From AR12 sp036265915 (GTDB lineage: Bacteria; Methylomirabilota; Methylomirabilia; Rokubacteriales; CSP1-6), in assembly GCA_036265915.1 (NCBI GenBank), contig DATAOC010000034.1, positions 1 to 64,000 on the forward strand: a stretch of DNA of 64,000 nucleotides, written 5' to 3'. The position numbers and the translations under genes were made by a program. How positions within the stretch are numbered: the stretch's first letter is position 1; the number at the start of each line of letters is the position of its first letter. The notes beneath the pieces are model-generated. The model did no database searches and had not been told where the DNA came from. It was given only the letters and a program-made list of their open reading frames with translations. Below are positions 35,246-44,365 of the stretch, in pieces.

Positions 35246-38200
35246 GTGCCCGGCGGCACTCCCGCGACGCGCCTTCAGCCCGGCGCCCGGGCCGACCGTA
35301 CAGTCCGTCGTGGCCCGACGTCGATCCCGCGCGCGAGCCGGAGCCGGCCGCTGCCGCTGTCGTTCGCGCAGCAGCAGATCCTCCTGCACGCGCAGCTCGC
35401 GCCGGGCTTGCCGCTCTACAACGAGGCCGTCACGCTGCGCTACCGCGGCGTGCTCGACCGGGGCGCGACGGCACGCGCACTCGCGAGCCTGATCGCGCGG
35501 CACGAGGCGTGGCGAACCGTGTTCCGCGTCGAGGACGACCGGCCCGTGCAGATCGTTCTGCCCCCCGGCCCCGTGCAGCTGCCGGCGCACGATGTGCGCG
35601 GGCTCCACGCCGCGGCCCGCGAGCCGGAGGCCATCCGCCTGGCGACGGCCGACGCGCTGGCCCCCTTCGATCTCACCACCGGCCCGCTGCTGCGCGCGCG
35701 ACTCGTGCAGGTCGACGACGACGACGCGCGCCTGTACATGACGCTGCACCACGTCATCTTCGACGGCTACTCGCTGTACCAGATCGTGGTGCCCGAGCTC
35801 GCCGCGCTCTACAGGGCGGCGACGGACACCGCGGCGCACGCGATGCTTCCGGAGCCGCCGTTGCAGTACGCCGACTGGGCGGTGTGGCAGCGTGGCGAGC
35901 TCGAACGTGGCGCGTGGGCGCGCCAGCTCGAGTTCTGGCGCAAGCAGCTCGGTGGCGACCTGCCGCGGCTCGACGTGGCCGACCGTCCCCGGCCGCCGGT
36001 GCAGAGCTACCGCGGTCGCACGCATACGTTCACGCTGCCGGCCGCGCTGGCGGCCCGGCTGAAGAGCGTGAGCCGCGACGAGCGCGCCAGCCTGTACATG
36101 ACGCTCCTCGCCGCCTTCTTCGCGCTGCTCCAGCGGTACACCGGTGAGAACGATCTGCTCATCGGCTCCGTGAGCGCGGGCCGCAAGCTGCCCGATGTCG
36201 CGAGCCTGCTGGGATTCTTTGCCAACCCGATCGCGCTGCGCGCCACTGCCGGCGACGATCCGTCGTTCCGTACCCTGCTGCGCCGCGTACGCGACGTCAC
36301 CCTCGATGCGCTGAGCAACGACGACGTGCCGTTCGAGCACATCGTCGCCGCGCTGCAGCCCGCGCGCGATCCGGGTCGCCATCCGTTCTACCAGATCGTG
36401 TTCGCCCTGGAGGCGCCGCTGGCCACGCTGCCGGAGCGCTGGGACCTGCGCCATCTCGACGTCGACACCGGCACCGCGAAGTTCGATCTCTACCTCGAGA
36501 TGAACGACCGCCCCGACGGCCTCGGTGGCCGGTTCGTGTACGCCGTGGACCTGTTCGAGCCGACCACCATCGAGCGGATGGCGCGTCACTACGCCAACAT
36601 CCTCACCGCCATCGTCGAGGATCCGGGCGTCCGGCTGTCCGCGCTGCCGATGCTCGGACCCGGGGAGCTGCGCCAGGTGCTGGTCGACTTCGCGCAGGCG
36701 CCCCCCGCGTTCCCCGCGACCGAGACGGTGCACGGTCGTGTCGCGAGTCATGCGGCGCGCACGCCGGACGCCGTCGCCATCGTCGATGGCGCGCGGCAGC
36801 TCACCTATCGCGCGCTGCAGGCCCAGGCGGCGGGAGTCGCCGCCCGTCTGCGAGCCCTCGGCGTCGGCCGCGACAGCGTGGTGGGCGTCTACGCCGGCCG
36901 CTCCGCGGACACGATCGCCGCCTATCTCGGTGTGCTGCAGACCGGTGCGGCATACCTGCCGCTCGATCCGGCGTACCCGCGTCCGCGCCTGGCCATGATG
37001 CTGCAGGACGCGGCCGTGCGCGTCGTGCTCGCCGATCGCCGCGCACCGCTGCTGCACGCGCCGGGCGTCACGCGCCTGTGGCTCGACGAGCCGGCGGATC
37101 CCACCGGCGGCCCCGCGGCACACGCGCTGGACGCGGTCGCGTACGTGCTGTTCACCTCGGGATCGACCGGCCGTCCCAAGGGCGTGATGGTGCCGCACCA
37201 CGGGATTCTGCGGCTCGTGTTCGGCCAGAGCTATGCGCAGCTCGGGCCCGGCGAGACCGTGCTCCACCTCGCCACACCGGTCTTCGATGCCGCGACCTTC
37301 GAGATCTGGGGGGCCCTGCTGCATGGCGCTCGCTGCGTCGTGCATCCTCCGGGAGTGCCGACGCCGCGGACCCTGCGCGAGCTGATCGGCGCCCATGGCG
37401 TCACCACGCTCCTGTTCACGACGTCGATGTTCAACCTCGTGGTGGACGAAGACGCGACCGCACTGCGCGGGGTGCGCCAGGTGCTGGTCGGCGGCGAGGC
37501 GCTGTCGCCGCGCCACATGGCGCGAGCGGCGGCCGCGCTGCCGGGCGTGCGCTTCGTGAACGTGTACGGGCCGACGGAAGCGACGACGTTCGCCGCGTGC
37601 CATCCGATTCCGCTGCCCATCGACCCGGCCGCGCCGAGCATTCCCATCGGGCGTCCCATCGCCGGCACCGAGATCTACCTGCTCGACGAGCATCGGCAGC
37701 CGGTGCCGGTCGGCGTGGCGGGCGAGCTCTACATCGGCGGGGCCGGAGTCGCGCGCGGCTACGTGAACCGGCCCGAGCTGACCGCCGAGCGGTTCGTCGC
37801 CCATCCCTTCCGCGCCGACGACGACGCGCGCCTCTATCGCAGCGGCGACCGCGCGCGCTGGCGGCCCGATGGCACGCTGGACTTCCTCGGCCGGCGTGAC
37901 GGCCAGGTCAAGGTCCGCGGCGTGCGGGTGGAGCTCGGCGAGATCGAGGCGGTGCTCACATCGCATGAAGCGGTGCGCGAGGCCGCGGTGATCGCCGCCG
38001 ACGGTCCGGGCGGCGACCGGATGCTCGTCGCCTATGTGGTCGCCGAGGCCGGCGCGGCGCCGGAGCCGACGGCCCTGCGCGCGTTTCTACAGGCGCGCCT
38101 GCCGGCCGCGTTCGTTCCCGCGCGCGTGATGCCCGTGCCCGCGTTGCCGCTCATGCCGAACGGCAAGCTGGACCGCCGTGCGCTGCCGGCGGTGGATCCG

Positions 38201-39274
38201 TCGCGCGACCGCGTCGCCGCCGCGCCCGCGCGCGGGCCGCTGAAGCGTCAGCTCGCGCTCGTGTGGGCCGAGCTGCTCGGGCTGCCGAGCGTCGGCGCCG
38301 ACGAGGATTTCTTCGAGCTCGGCGGACACTCGCTGCTCGCGGTGCGGATGCTGCAGCGCGTTCAGCAGCTCTACGGCATCACGCTGCCACTGGCCGCGCT
38401 CTACGGGCATCCGACCATCGAGGGGCTGGCCGATGCGCTGCTGCGGCACGACGCGGCCGCGTACCGCAGCCCGATGATCAAGCTTCGCGAAGGCACCGGG
38501 GCCCCGCTGTTCTTCTTCCACGGCGACCTCAACGGCGGCGGTTTTTACTGCAAGAAGCTCGCGCGCACGCTCCCGGGCCCCCGCGCGGTGTGGGTGGTGC
38601 ACCCGCTCGGCATCGACGGTGGCCCGGTGCCCCCGAGCATCGAGGCCATGGCACGCCAGCACGCGGCGGACATCGTCGCCGCCGCGCCCGAGGGAGCGAT
38701 CGTGCTCGGCGGGTACTGCAACGGCGCGCTCGTGGCGTGGGAGACGGCGCGAGTCCTGACTGCGCGCGGCCGGACCGTCGAGCGCGTCATCGTGGTGGCC
38801 GCGGACGCCGACACGCGCTTTGCCCGGCTGCGTCGTCCGCTCACGCTGCTGGCGCGGCTGGCGGGCGCGAGCACGGCAGCCGCGATGCAGCAGTTCGCGC
38901 GCCTGCGGTTCTTCGCCGCGCGGGTCCGCGCCTCGCGCGGCCACGACGGCGTGGCGCTGGCCGCGCGCAGCATCGCTCACGTCGCGAGCCAGCTCGCCCA
39001 CGCGCTGCGCCCGCGCGGGGCGCACGGGGCGGCGCCGGCGCGCACGTTCGATCGCTACTTTTCGCTGGTCATGAGCTACGTGCCCGGACCATGGCCCGGT
39101 CACCTGGTCGTGTTCTGGCCCGGAGCCGAGCGCGCCGCACGGCCCGGAGACCCGACGCTCGGCTGGGGCGCTCTCGCCGCGACGGTGGAGGTGCACGTCG
39201 TGCCCGGCGACCACGACGAGATCGTCACACGGCACATCGCGCGGATCGCGGAGCTGCTCGGCCCGCACCTGTGA
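35246..39274 (+). CDS. NRPS termination module C-A-PCP-TE
   Basis: 1342 aa. Condensation domain (about 30-450) with HHVIFDG (His168, His169, Asp173), adenylation domain (about 490-960) with LFTSGSTGRPKG, carrier FFELGGHSLL (Ser1029), and type I thioesterase (about 1075-1340). The manual A-domain code is D-A-F-L-L-G-V-T-F-K, closest to aliphatic residues (Val/Ile) but not an exact known code. The thioesterase elbow is GGYCNGA, so Cys1158 replaces the usual Ser; His lies in VPGDHDEI. Together with the first module it should release a dipeptide. GTG 35246 has a GGGGGTGA ribosome site. Confidence 0.88.
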   Translation: MPGGTPATRLQPGARADRTVRRGPTSIPRASRSRPLPLSFAQQQILLHAQLAPGLPLYNEAVTLRYRGVLDRGATARALASLIARHEAWRTVFRVEDDRPVQIVLPPGPVQLPAHDVRGLHAAAREPEAIRLATADALAPFDLTTGPLLRARLVQVDDDDARLYMTLHHVIFDGYSLYQIVVPELAALYRAATDTAAHAMLPEPPLQYADWAVWQRGELERGAWARQLEFWRKQLGGDLPRLDVADRPRPPVQSYRGRTHTFTLPAALAARLKSVSRDERASLYMTLLAAFFALLQRYTGENDLLIGSVSAGRKLPDVASLLGFFANPIALRATAGDDPSFRTLLRRVRDVTLDALSNDDVPFEHIVAALQPARDPGRHPFYQIVFALEAPLATLPERWDLRHLDVDTGTAKFDLYLEMNDRPDGLGGRFVYAVDLFEPTTIERMARHYANILTAIVEDPGVRLSALPMLGPGELRQVLVDFAQAPPAFPATETVHGRVASHAARTPDAVAIVDGARQLTYRALQAQAAGVAARLRALGVGRDSVVGVYAGRSADTIAAYLGVLQTGAAYLPLDPAYPRPRLAMMLQDAAVRVVLADRRAPLLHAPGVTRLWLDEPADPTGGPAAHALDAVAYVLFTSGSTGRPKGVMVPHHGILRLVFGQSYAQLGPGETVLHLATPVFDAATFEIWGALLHGARCVVHPPGVPTPRTLRELIGAHGVTTLLFTTSMFNLVVDEDATALRGVRQVLVGGEALSPRHMARAAAALPGVRFVNVYGPTEATTFAACHPIPLPIDPAAPSIPIGRPIAGTEIYLLDEHRQPVPVGVAGELYIGGAGVARGYVNRPELTAERFVAHPFRADDDARLYRSGDRARWRPDGTLDFLGRRDGQVKVRGVRVELGEIEAVLTSHEAVREAAVIAADGPGGDRMLVAYVVAEAGAAPEPTALRAFLQARLPAAFVPARVMPVPALPLMPNGKLDRRALPAVDPSRDRVAAAPARGPLKRQLALVWAELLGLPSVGADEDFFELGGHSLLAVRMLQRVQQLYGITLPLAALYGHPTIEGLADALLRHDAAAYRSPMIKLREGTGAPLFFFHGDLNGGGFYCKKLARTLPGPRAVWVVHPLGIDGGPVPPSIEAMARQHAADIVAAAPEGAIVLGGYCNGALVAWETARVLTARGRTVERVIVVAADADTRFARLRRPLTLLARLAGASTAAAMQQFARLRFFAARVRASRGHDGVALAARSIAHVASQLAHALRPRGAHGAAPARTFDRYFSLVMSYVPGPWPGHLVVFWPGAERAARPGDPTLGWGALAATVEVHVVPGDHDEIVTRHIARIAELLGPHL

Positions 39275-39969
39275 CGGCGACGTGGCCGGCGGCTGCGGGC
39301 CACGTGACGCTCACGCCGAATCAGGTGCACGTCGTGCGCGCCCTTCTCGACGTGCCGGCCGACGATCTCGCGCGCCTGGCCGAGTCCCTCAGCGCCGACG
39401 AGCGCGCGCGCGCAGCGCGATTCCGGCTGCCCTGCCACCAGGCCCGCGCGCTCGCCACCCGCGGGTACCTTCGCGCGATCCTCGGCCGCTACACCGGCCT
39501 CGCCCCCGCCAGCCTGCGTTTCGCCGCCGGCCGGCACGGCAAGCCCTATCTGGTGGGCCCGGCTGGCCCGGCGGCGCTCCGCTTCAACGTCGCGCATTCC
39601 GAGCAGCTGCTCCTCGTCGCGCTCGCCTGGAACCGCGAGGTCGGTGTGGATGTCGAGCGCGAGCGTGACGACCGTGTCGACATCGAGGTGGCGCGCCGGG
39701 TGCTGGGCGAGCATGTCGCCGAGCACCTGACGACGCTGTCGGCGCCCGCCCGCACGCACGCGTTCTTCGCGCTGTGGACGCTCCACGAGGCGGCGGTGAA
39801 GGGCACGGGAGCCGGGCTCGGCGATGACGGCGACGGGGCCGCGCGGGGCGGCTTCAGTGTGCGTGAGCTCGAGATCGACGACGGCTTTGCGGCGGCGGTG
39901 GCGGTCCAGGGCGGTGCGGAGGCGATCCGCTGCTGGACCTGGACGCTGCCTAGAACTTCCACTCCGTGA
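39271..39969 (+). CDS. Sfp-type 4'-phosphopantetheinyl transferase
   Basis: 232-aa transferase that activates carrier domains with the CoA phosphopantetheine arm. Motifs: FNVAHSEQLLLVAL, GVDVERERDD (Mg-binding Asp and Glu) and WTLHEAAVKGTGAGL (the W-x3-E-A-x2-K motif). GTG 39271 overlaps the NRPS stop (GTGA), tying it to both carrier domains upstream. The last 20 bp overlap the convergent cyclic-nucleotide-binding protein gene. Confidence 0.85.
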   Translation: MTATWPAAAGHVTLTPNQVHVVRALLDVPADDLARLAESLSADERARAARFRLPCHQARALATRGYLRAILGRYTGLAPASLRFAAGRHGKPYLVGPAGPAALRFNVAHSEQLLLVALAWNREVGVDVERERDDRVDIEVARRVLGEHVAEHLTTLSAPARTHAFFALWTLHEAAVKGTGAGLGDDGDGAARGGFSVRELEIDDGFAAAVAVQGGAEAIRCWTWTLPRTSTP

Positions 39970-40477
39970 AGAGCTTCTCCTTGAACGCGCTGAGCTCCTC
40001 GACCTGCTTGGCCGCGCCGTTGCCCTTGCGCGTCAGCTCGATGAACTTCTCGTCCATCCGGTTCAGCCGATGGGCGAGCACCTCGGCCAGTGTGTGCAGG
40101 AGCTTGAACGCCGCCACGCTCTCCTCGCGCACGAGTCGCTCGAACTGCGCCTTTGTCAGCAGCGCGAGCTCGCACTTCGTCTTGGCCATGACCGTCGCGG
40201 TGTGGGTGCCATCCGTGAGGAGGCTGATCTCGCCGAAGACGGCCGGTCCGTCGATGGTCGCCAGGACCTCCGGCGCTCCCGCCTTCAGCACGTCCACGGT
40301 GCCGGTCAGCAGCACGACCAGGCCCTGCGCCTTTTCGCCTTCCTTGTAGACCGGCACCCCGCCCTCGAGCCGGGCCGGCACCATCACGCGCAGGATGTGC
40401 TCTGTCTGCTCGAACGACAGCCCGCGGCACAGCACGGTGCGAATGATCTGGGCCATCTCCGACGGCGTCATCGTCAT
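39950..40477 (-). CDS. Cyclic-nucleotide-binding domain protein without HTH
   Basis: 175 aa. Residues about 15-130 form a CRP-like cNMP-binding barrel (PVYKEGEKAQGLVVLLTG, FGEISLLTDGTHTATVMA). The phosphate-cassette Arg is replaced by His/Thr, so cNMP binding is doubtful. The C-terminal helices (EKFIELTRKGNGAAKQVEE) lack a DNA-binding motif, unlike CRP. ATG 40477 overlaps the glutamate dehydrogenase stop as ATGA, so it may modulate that enzyme or sense a related metabolite. Function not assigned. Confidence 0.75.
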   Translation of the reverse strand: MTMTPSEMAQIIRTVLCRGLSFEQTEHILRVMVPARLEGGVPVYKEGEKAQGLVVLLTGTVDVLKAGAPEVLATIDGPAVFGEISLLTDGTHTATVMAKTKCELALLTKAQFERLVREESVAAFKLLHTLAEVLAHRLNRMDEKFIELTRKGNGAAKQVEELSAFKEKLFTEWKF

Positions 40478-41706
40478 ACCCCCCGCAAGACGGTGGCGCG
40501 CCCCACCCGCCCGATGGCGACGATGTAGGCGGCGGTCCGGAACGAAACCTTGCGCTCGCGCGCGACGCGCGCGAGCGTGGCATACCCCTCGCGCATGTGG
40601 CGTTGCAGCTCCGTGGTCACCTTCTCTTCGTCCCAGGTGAACTGCTGGATGTTCTGTGCCCACTCGAAGTACGACACGGTGACGCCGCCGGCGTTCACGT
40701 AGATGTCGGGCAGCACCACCACCCCGCGCTCGGTCAGCGCCTCGTCCGCCTCGGGCGTCGTCGGCGCGTTGGCCGCCTCCAGCACGATGCGGGCGCGAAC
40801 GTCCTTGGCGTTCTTCACGGAGATCACGCCGCCCAGCGCCGCCGGCACCAGGACGTCGACGTCGAGGGCGAGCAGCTGCTCGTTGTCGATCGCCTCCGCA
40901 CCGGGGAAGCCCATCACCGACCGCGTCCTGGCCACGTGAGTGGCCAGGGCCGGGATGTCGAGCCCGGGACGATAGTGGATGGCGCCGGTCACGTCGGACA
41001 CGGCCACGACCTTGCCACCCCGCTGTCGCAGGAAGCGGGCCGTCCAGGAGCCGACGTTGCCGAAGCCCTGGACGGCGAAGGTCTTGTCGCGGACCTCGCC
41101 GGCGTTCGCGTCGCGCAGGTACTCTTCGAGCGCGAAGACCACGCCACGCCCGGTTGCCTCCTCGCGACCGCGCGAGCCGAAGAGCTCGACCGGCTTGCCG
41201 GTGACGACGGCGGGCGAGAAGCCGTGCAGCCGCGAGTATTCGTCCATGATCCACGCCATCACCTGCGCGTTCGTGTTGACGTCGGGCGCGGGGATGTCCG
41301 TGTGCGGGCCGATGATCTCGTGGATCTGCTGCACGAACTTGCGCGTGAGGCGCTCGAGCTCGCCCGGTGAGAGCTTCGCGGGATCGACCGTGATGCCGCC
41401 CTTGGCGCCGCCGAACGGCAGGTTCATCACGGCGGTCTTCCACGTCATGAGCGAGGCCAGTCCCTGCGCCTCGTCCATGTCCACGCTGGGGTGGTAGCGC
41501 AGGCCGCCCTTCATGGGGCCGCGGCTCTTGTCGTGCTGCACCCGATAGCCGATGAACGTCCCGAGCTCGCCGTTGTCGAGGGTGATCGAGACGTCGACCT
41601 TCACCTCGCGGTACGGCGTGACGAGCATGCGCTCGATCGCCGGCGAGAGGTCCATGACGCGCGCGGCCTTCTTGAAGTAGTAGTTGACCTCTTGCACGGG
41701 CGACAT
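40474..41706 (-). CDS. gdhA: Glutamate dehydrogenase (Glu/Leu/Phe/Val dehydrogenase family)
   Basis: 410-aa cytoplasmic enzyme interconverting glutamate and 2-oxoglutarate plus ammonia. Substrate and catalytic Lys residues lie in GPMKGGLRYHP and LPFGGAKGGI, with the Asp in PAPDVNTN. The Rossmann domain has VQGFGNVGSW; cofactor preference cannot be read reliably. Length and motifs fit catabolic NAD or dual-specific GDH of bacteria. ATG 41706 has no clear ribosome site; no homology extends further upstream. Coupled by ATGA to the cNMP-domain gene. Confidence 0.9.
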   Translation of the reverse strand: MSPVQEVNYYFKKAARVMDLSPAIERMLVTPYREVKVDVSITLDNGELGTFIGYRVQHDKSRGPMKGGLRYHPSVDMDEAQGLASLMTWKTAVMNLPFGGAKGGITVDPAKLSPGELERLTRKFVQQIHEIIGPHTDIPAPDVNTNAQVMAWIMDEYSRLHGFSPAVVTGKPVELFGSRGREEATGRGVVFALEEYLRDANAGEVRDKTFAVQGFGNVGSWTARFLRQRGGKVVAVSDVTGAIHYRPGLDIPALATHVARTRSVMGFPGAEAIDNEQLLALDVDVLVPAALGGVISVKNAKDVRARIVLEAANAPTTPEADEALTERGVVVLPDIYVNAGGVTVSYFEWAQNIQQFTWDEEKVTTELQRHMREGYATLARVARERKVSFRTAAYIVAIGRVGRATVLRGV

Positions 41707-41785
41707 ATCGAAAAGTCTACGACACGCGTTCGATCCGCCCGCCAGAAGAACTGCCGACGGCTCGATCAGGCGCCCTCGCCGGCAG

Positions 41786-41814
41786 GCGGGGTGCCCCGCG
41801 CACAGGGCACCCGC
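41786..41814. promoter_or_regulatory. Strong dyad between gdhA and the RHS operon
   Basis: GGGTGCCC (41789-41796) and GGGCACCC (41805-41812) form a perfect 8-bp dyad; with one bulged G the arms extend to 10 bp (GCGGG-GTGCCC / GGGCACCCGC). It lies in the 197-bp divergent gap, about 84-112 bp before the expected start from a sigma54-like element. It shares GGCACCCGC with the dyad upstream of the NRPS operon. Confidence 0.4.
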
Positions 41815-41872
41815 TCGGCCGCCATCCGTTCGTCCGGTCAGTGATCGCGCCAACTTAGCGATCTCGCGCGCG

Positions 41873-41887
41873 TGGCGCGCGCGTTGC
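41873..41887 (+). promoter_or_regulatory. Weak sigma54-like promoter for the RHS operon
   Basis: TGGCGC, five bases, TTGC with GG and GC 12 bp apart; one mismatch in the -24 element. The predicted start is near 41898, 6 nt before the ATG at 41904, which leaves little leader. In GC-rich DNA such a match can occur by chance; the dyad at -84 to -112 is the main support. Confidence 0.3.
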
Positions 41888-41903
41888 GACGCCTGCCGGC
41901 GCG

Positions 41904-43112
41904 ATGCGACCCTCGCTCACCACCGCCTGCCTCGTCGCGCTCACTGCCTTCGGACTGCCGGCAGGCTCGGCGTCGCAGACGATGCAGTACGCCTACGACG
42001 CCGCCGGGCGCCTCAGCGTCGTGGCCGATGCACGGGGTGACGTCGCGGTCTACGACTACGACGCGGTCGGCAACCTGCTGTCGATCCGGCGCCTGACCGT
42101 CGGTGACCTCGCCGATCCGGTTGCCATCGCGGTCGTCGCACCGGGCGCCGCCCGCCCCGGCGCGACCGTCTCCATCTTCGGCAAGGGCTTCGCCTCCGCG
42201 CCGCCGAGCAACGGCGTGAGCTTCAACGGCACGACGGCGACGGTGCTCGCGGCCTCCGCCACGCGCCTCACCGTCATCGTTCCACCCCACGCGACCACGG
42301 GCCCCATCCGTGTCAGCGCTCCGCGCGGCTCGGCGATGTCGCCGGAGCCGTTCCGGGTGCTCGGCGACCTCTCGGTCGCGCCGGCCACAGCACTCCTGGC
42401 GCCGGGCGGACGCATGCAGTTCGCCGCCGTGACGGCCGACGGCACACCGGCGGCGGTGCGCTGGAGCGTCGACGGCCTGGTCGGCGGCAACGCCGCGCAC
42501 GGCACGATCGCGCCCGACGGTCTGTACATCGCCCCCGCCGACCCCGTTGCCAGCGTGCGCGTCGCCGCCGTGAGCCTCGACGACGCGGCGCTCGAAGCCG
42601 CCGCGCTGGTGAGCGTCGCCGCCGCGCGGCCGATGTTCCTCGTGGCGCGGTCCGTTGCGGTCGACGCCGCCCCGACGTCGCATCGAGCGGAGGTCGTCGT
42701 GACGGCGAGCGCGGCCGTCGCCCACGCGCTGCGCGCCGATGTCACCGCCACGGCCAGCGTGGCCGTCAGCGCGGGCGCCGCGTTTGCGATGGCGCCGCCG
42801 GTCACGACCCACGGCACGCCGGTGATCACCGACGTGCTGCCCGCCGTCGCCGCGCGCGGCGAAACGTTGCAGCTGCGCGTCGAGGGCGCAGGCTTCGACG
42901 GCGCCACCCGACTGGAATTCCTCGCCGGGCCGGACGCCGACGCGGCGGTCTCGGTCTCCACCCCGGTGGTCAGTGCCGATGGCCGCGAGGCGGTCGTCGA
43001 GATCCACATCGCCGCCGATGCTGCGCCGGGGCCGCGCGTCGTCCGTATCGTCACGCCGGGCGGCGGCTCCGACCGCGCCGGCCTCGACGGCAACGTCTTC
43101 ACCATCCACTGA
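41904..43112 (+). CDS. Secreted IPT/TIG protein with a single YD (RHS) repeat pair
   Basis: 402 aa with a Sec signal peptide (LVALTAFGLPAGSA). The mature N terminus is one pair of RHS repeats (YAYDAAGRLSVVADARGD, then VYDYDAVGNLLSIRRLTVGD), then IPT/TIG-like beta-sandwiches (about 75-160 and 295-400; GATVSIFGKGFASAPP, LQLRVEGAGFDGATRL) with an Ig-like region between. The YD repeats normally occur in dozens to build a cocoon, so this is a miniature or capping form. First gene of a run of four secreted or lipidated proteins read in one direction. Confidence 0.75.
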   Translation: MRPSLTTACLVALTAFGLPAGSASQTMQYAYDAAGRLSVVADARGDVAVYDYDAVGNLLSIRRLTVGDLADPVAIAVVAPGAARPGATVSIFGKGFASAPPSNGVSFNGTTATVLAASATRLTVIVPPHATTGPIRVSAPRGSAMSPEPFRVLGDLSVAPATALLAPGGRMQFAAVTADGTPAAVRWSVDGLVGGNAAHGTIAPDGLYIAPADPVASVRVAAVSLDDAALEAAALVSVAAARPMFLVARSVAVDAAPTSHRAEVVVTASAAVAHALRADVTATASVAVSAGAAFAMAPPVTTHGTPVITDVLPAVAARGETLQLRVEGAGFDGATRLEFLAGPDADAAVSVSTPVVSADGREAVVEIHIAADAAPGPRVVRIVTPGGGSDRAGLDGNVFTIH

Positions 43113-43123
43113 GGAGGAGCGCT

Positions 43124-44365
43124 GTGCGCATTCGCGCTGTCGTGTCGCCGATCATCACGCTCACGCTGTCCCTCGTCCTTGGCGCGCCGACGGCGCCGGC
43201 CGCGCAGACGTTCACGAGCGGCAGCACCGGCGCCGATGGCCCGTTCGCGCCGACCGCGAGCGTCCGCCTTGCGGTGCCCCCAGACGGTGTCTTCAACTTC
43301 ACGACGATCGCCATCCCCGCCGGCGTCACCGTCTCCTTCGCGACGCGCGCCGGTGCGCGTCAGCCCGCCATCAGCCTGCTCGCCACCGGCAACGTGACCG
43401 TCGCGGGGCGCGTCGACGTGAGTGGCGGCGATGGCGGCCTCGGCGGACTCGGCACGCAGCTGTTCGGCAACGGTGGCGTTGCGGGCCCCGGCGGCTTCGA
43501 CGGCGGCAGCGGCTCCAACGCGCTCATCGCGGCGGTCGGGGCGGCGGGACTCGGACCGGGCGGCGGCGGTCCCGGCGTCGTCGGCACGCTGCCCGGTCAC
43601 GCCGGCCATGTGACCGCCGGCGGCGGCGGTGGTCCGGCCGGGCGACCGTACGGCGACGAGCGCCTCACGCCGCTGATCGGCGGCTCCGGCGGCGGAGGCG
43701 GCGCCGCGCCGGCACTCGGCGTCACCGGCGGTGGCGGGGGCGGCGGCGGTGGTGCGCTGCTCGTCGCCACGTCGGGAACGCTCACGCTGACCGGAACGAT
43801 CGCGGCCGCAGGCGGCAACGGAGGCGGCGCCACGTTCGGCGCGCAGGTCGGCGCCGGCGGCAGCGGCGGGGCCGTCCGCCTGGTGGCCACGACGCTCGCC
43901 GGCAACGGGACCGTGAACGTCGCCGGCGGCGGGTTCGCGAGTGCCGGGCGCATCCGGGTCGAGGCGTTCACCAACACGGCCACGCTGAGCGGCGCCGTTC
44001 CCGGAGGCCTCACCGTCGGTGTTCCCGACGGCGGCGGCGTCAGCGTCGTGGGCCTCCGCATCGTCGCCATCGGCGGTGTCCCGGCGCCGGCCAATCCGGC
44101 CGGCTCCTACACGACGCCGGATGTCATCCTGCCGGCGGGAACCACGAGCCCGGTGACCGTTGCGCTCGAGGCGAGCCAGATTCCGCTCGGAACGACCATC
44201 GTGGTGACGGCGACCCCGCTGTCCGGCGCTCCCGTCTCCGTCGTCAGCACGCCGCTGGCCGGCTCGCCGGCGGCGGCCAGTGCCAGCGCCAGCGTGCCGA
44301 TCGTCGCCGGCCAGCCGTCCGTCATCAGCGCCGCGGCGACGTTCACGGTCTCGGGTGCGCCATGA
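43124..44365 (+). CDS. Secreted glycine-rich repeat protein
   Basis: 413 aa with a Sec signal (IITLTLSLVLGAPTAPAAQ). The body is Gly-rich (GGSGGGGGAAP, VTGGGGGGGGGALL) mixed with short beta repeats such as GNVTVAGRVDVSGG, GTLTLTGTIAAAGG and GTVNVAGGGF. This resembles surface beta-helix or filament proteins of gliding and soil bacteria; I cannot assign a function. GTG 43124 has a very strong ribosome site (GAGGAGG). Its stop overlaps the ATG of the giant RHS gene (ATGA), implying coordinated export. Confidence 0.7.
   Translation: MRIRAVVSPIITLTLSLVLGAPTAPAAQTFTSGSTGADGPFAPTASVRLAVPPDGVFNFTTIAIPAGVTVSFATRAGARQPAISLLATGNVTVAGRVDVSGGDGGLGGLGTQLFGNGGVAGPGGFDGGSGSNALIAAVGAAGLGPGGGGPGVVGTLPGHAGHVTAGGGGGPAGRPYGDERLTPLIGGSGGGGGAAPALGVTGGGGGGGGGALLVATSGTLTLTGTIAAAGGNGGGATFGAQVGAGGSGGAVRLVATTLAGNGTVNVAGGGFASAGRIRVEAFTNTATLSGAVPGGLTVGVPDGGGVSVVGLRIVAIGGVPAPANPAGSYTTPDVILPAGTTSPVTVALEASQIPLGTTIVVTATPLSGAPVSVVSTPLAGSPAAASASASVPIVAGQPSVISAAATFTVSGAP

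Noticed and set aside
43400..44000. Gly-rich repeats as a possible low-complexity or tandem-repeat artefact
   Set aside because: The repeats are protein-level and imperfect, with a signal peptide, a strong ribosome site and an ATGA junction, so it is a real gene.
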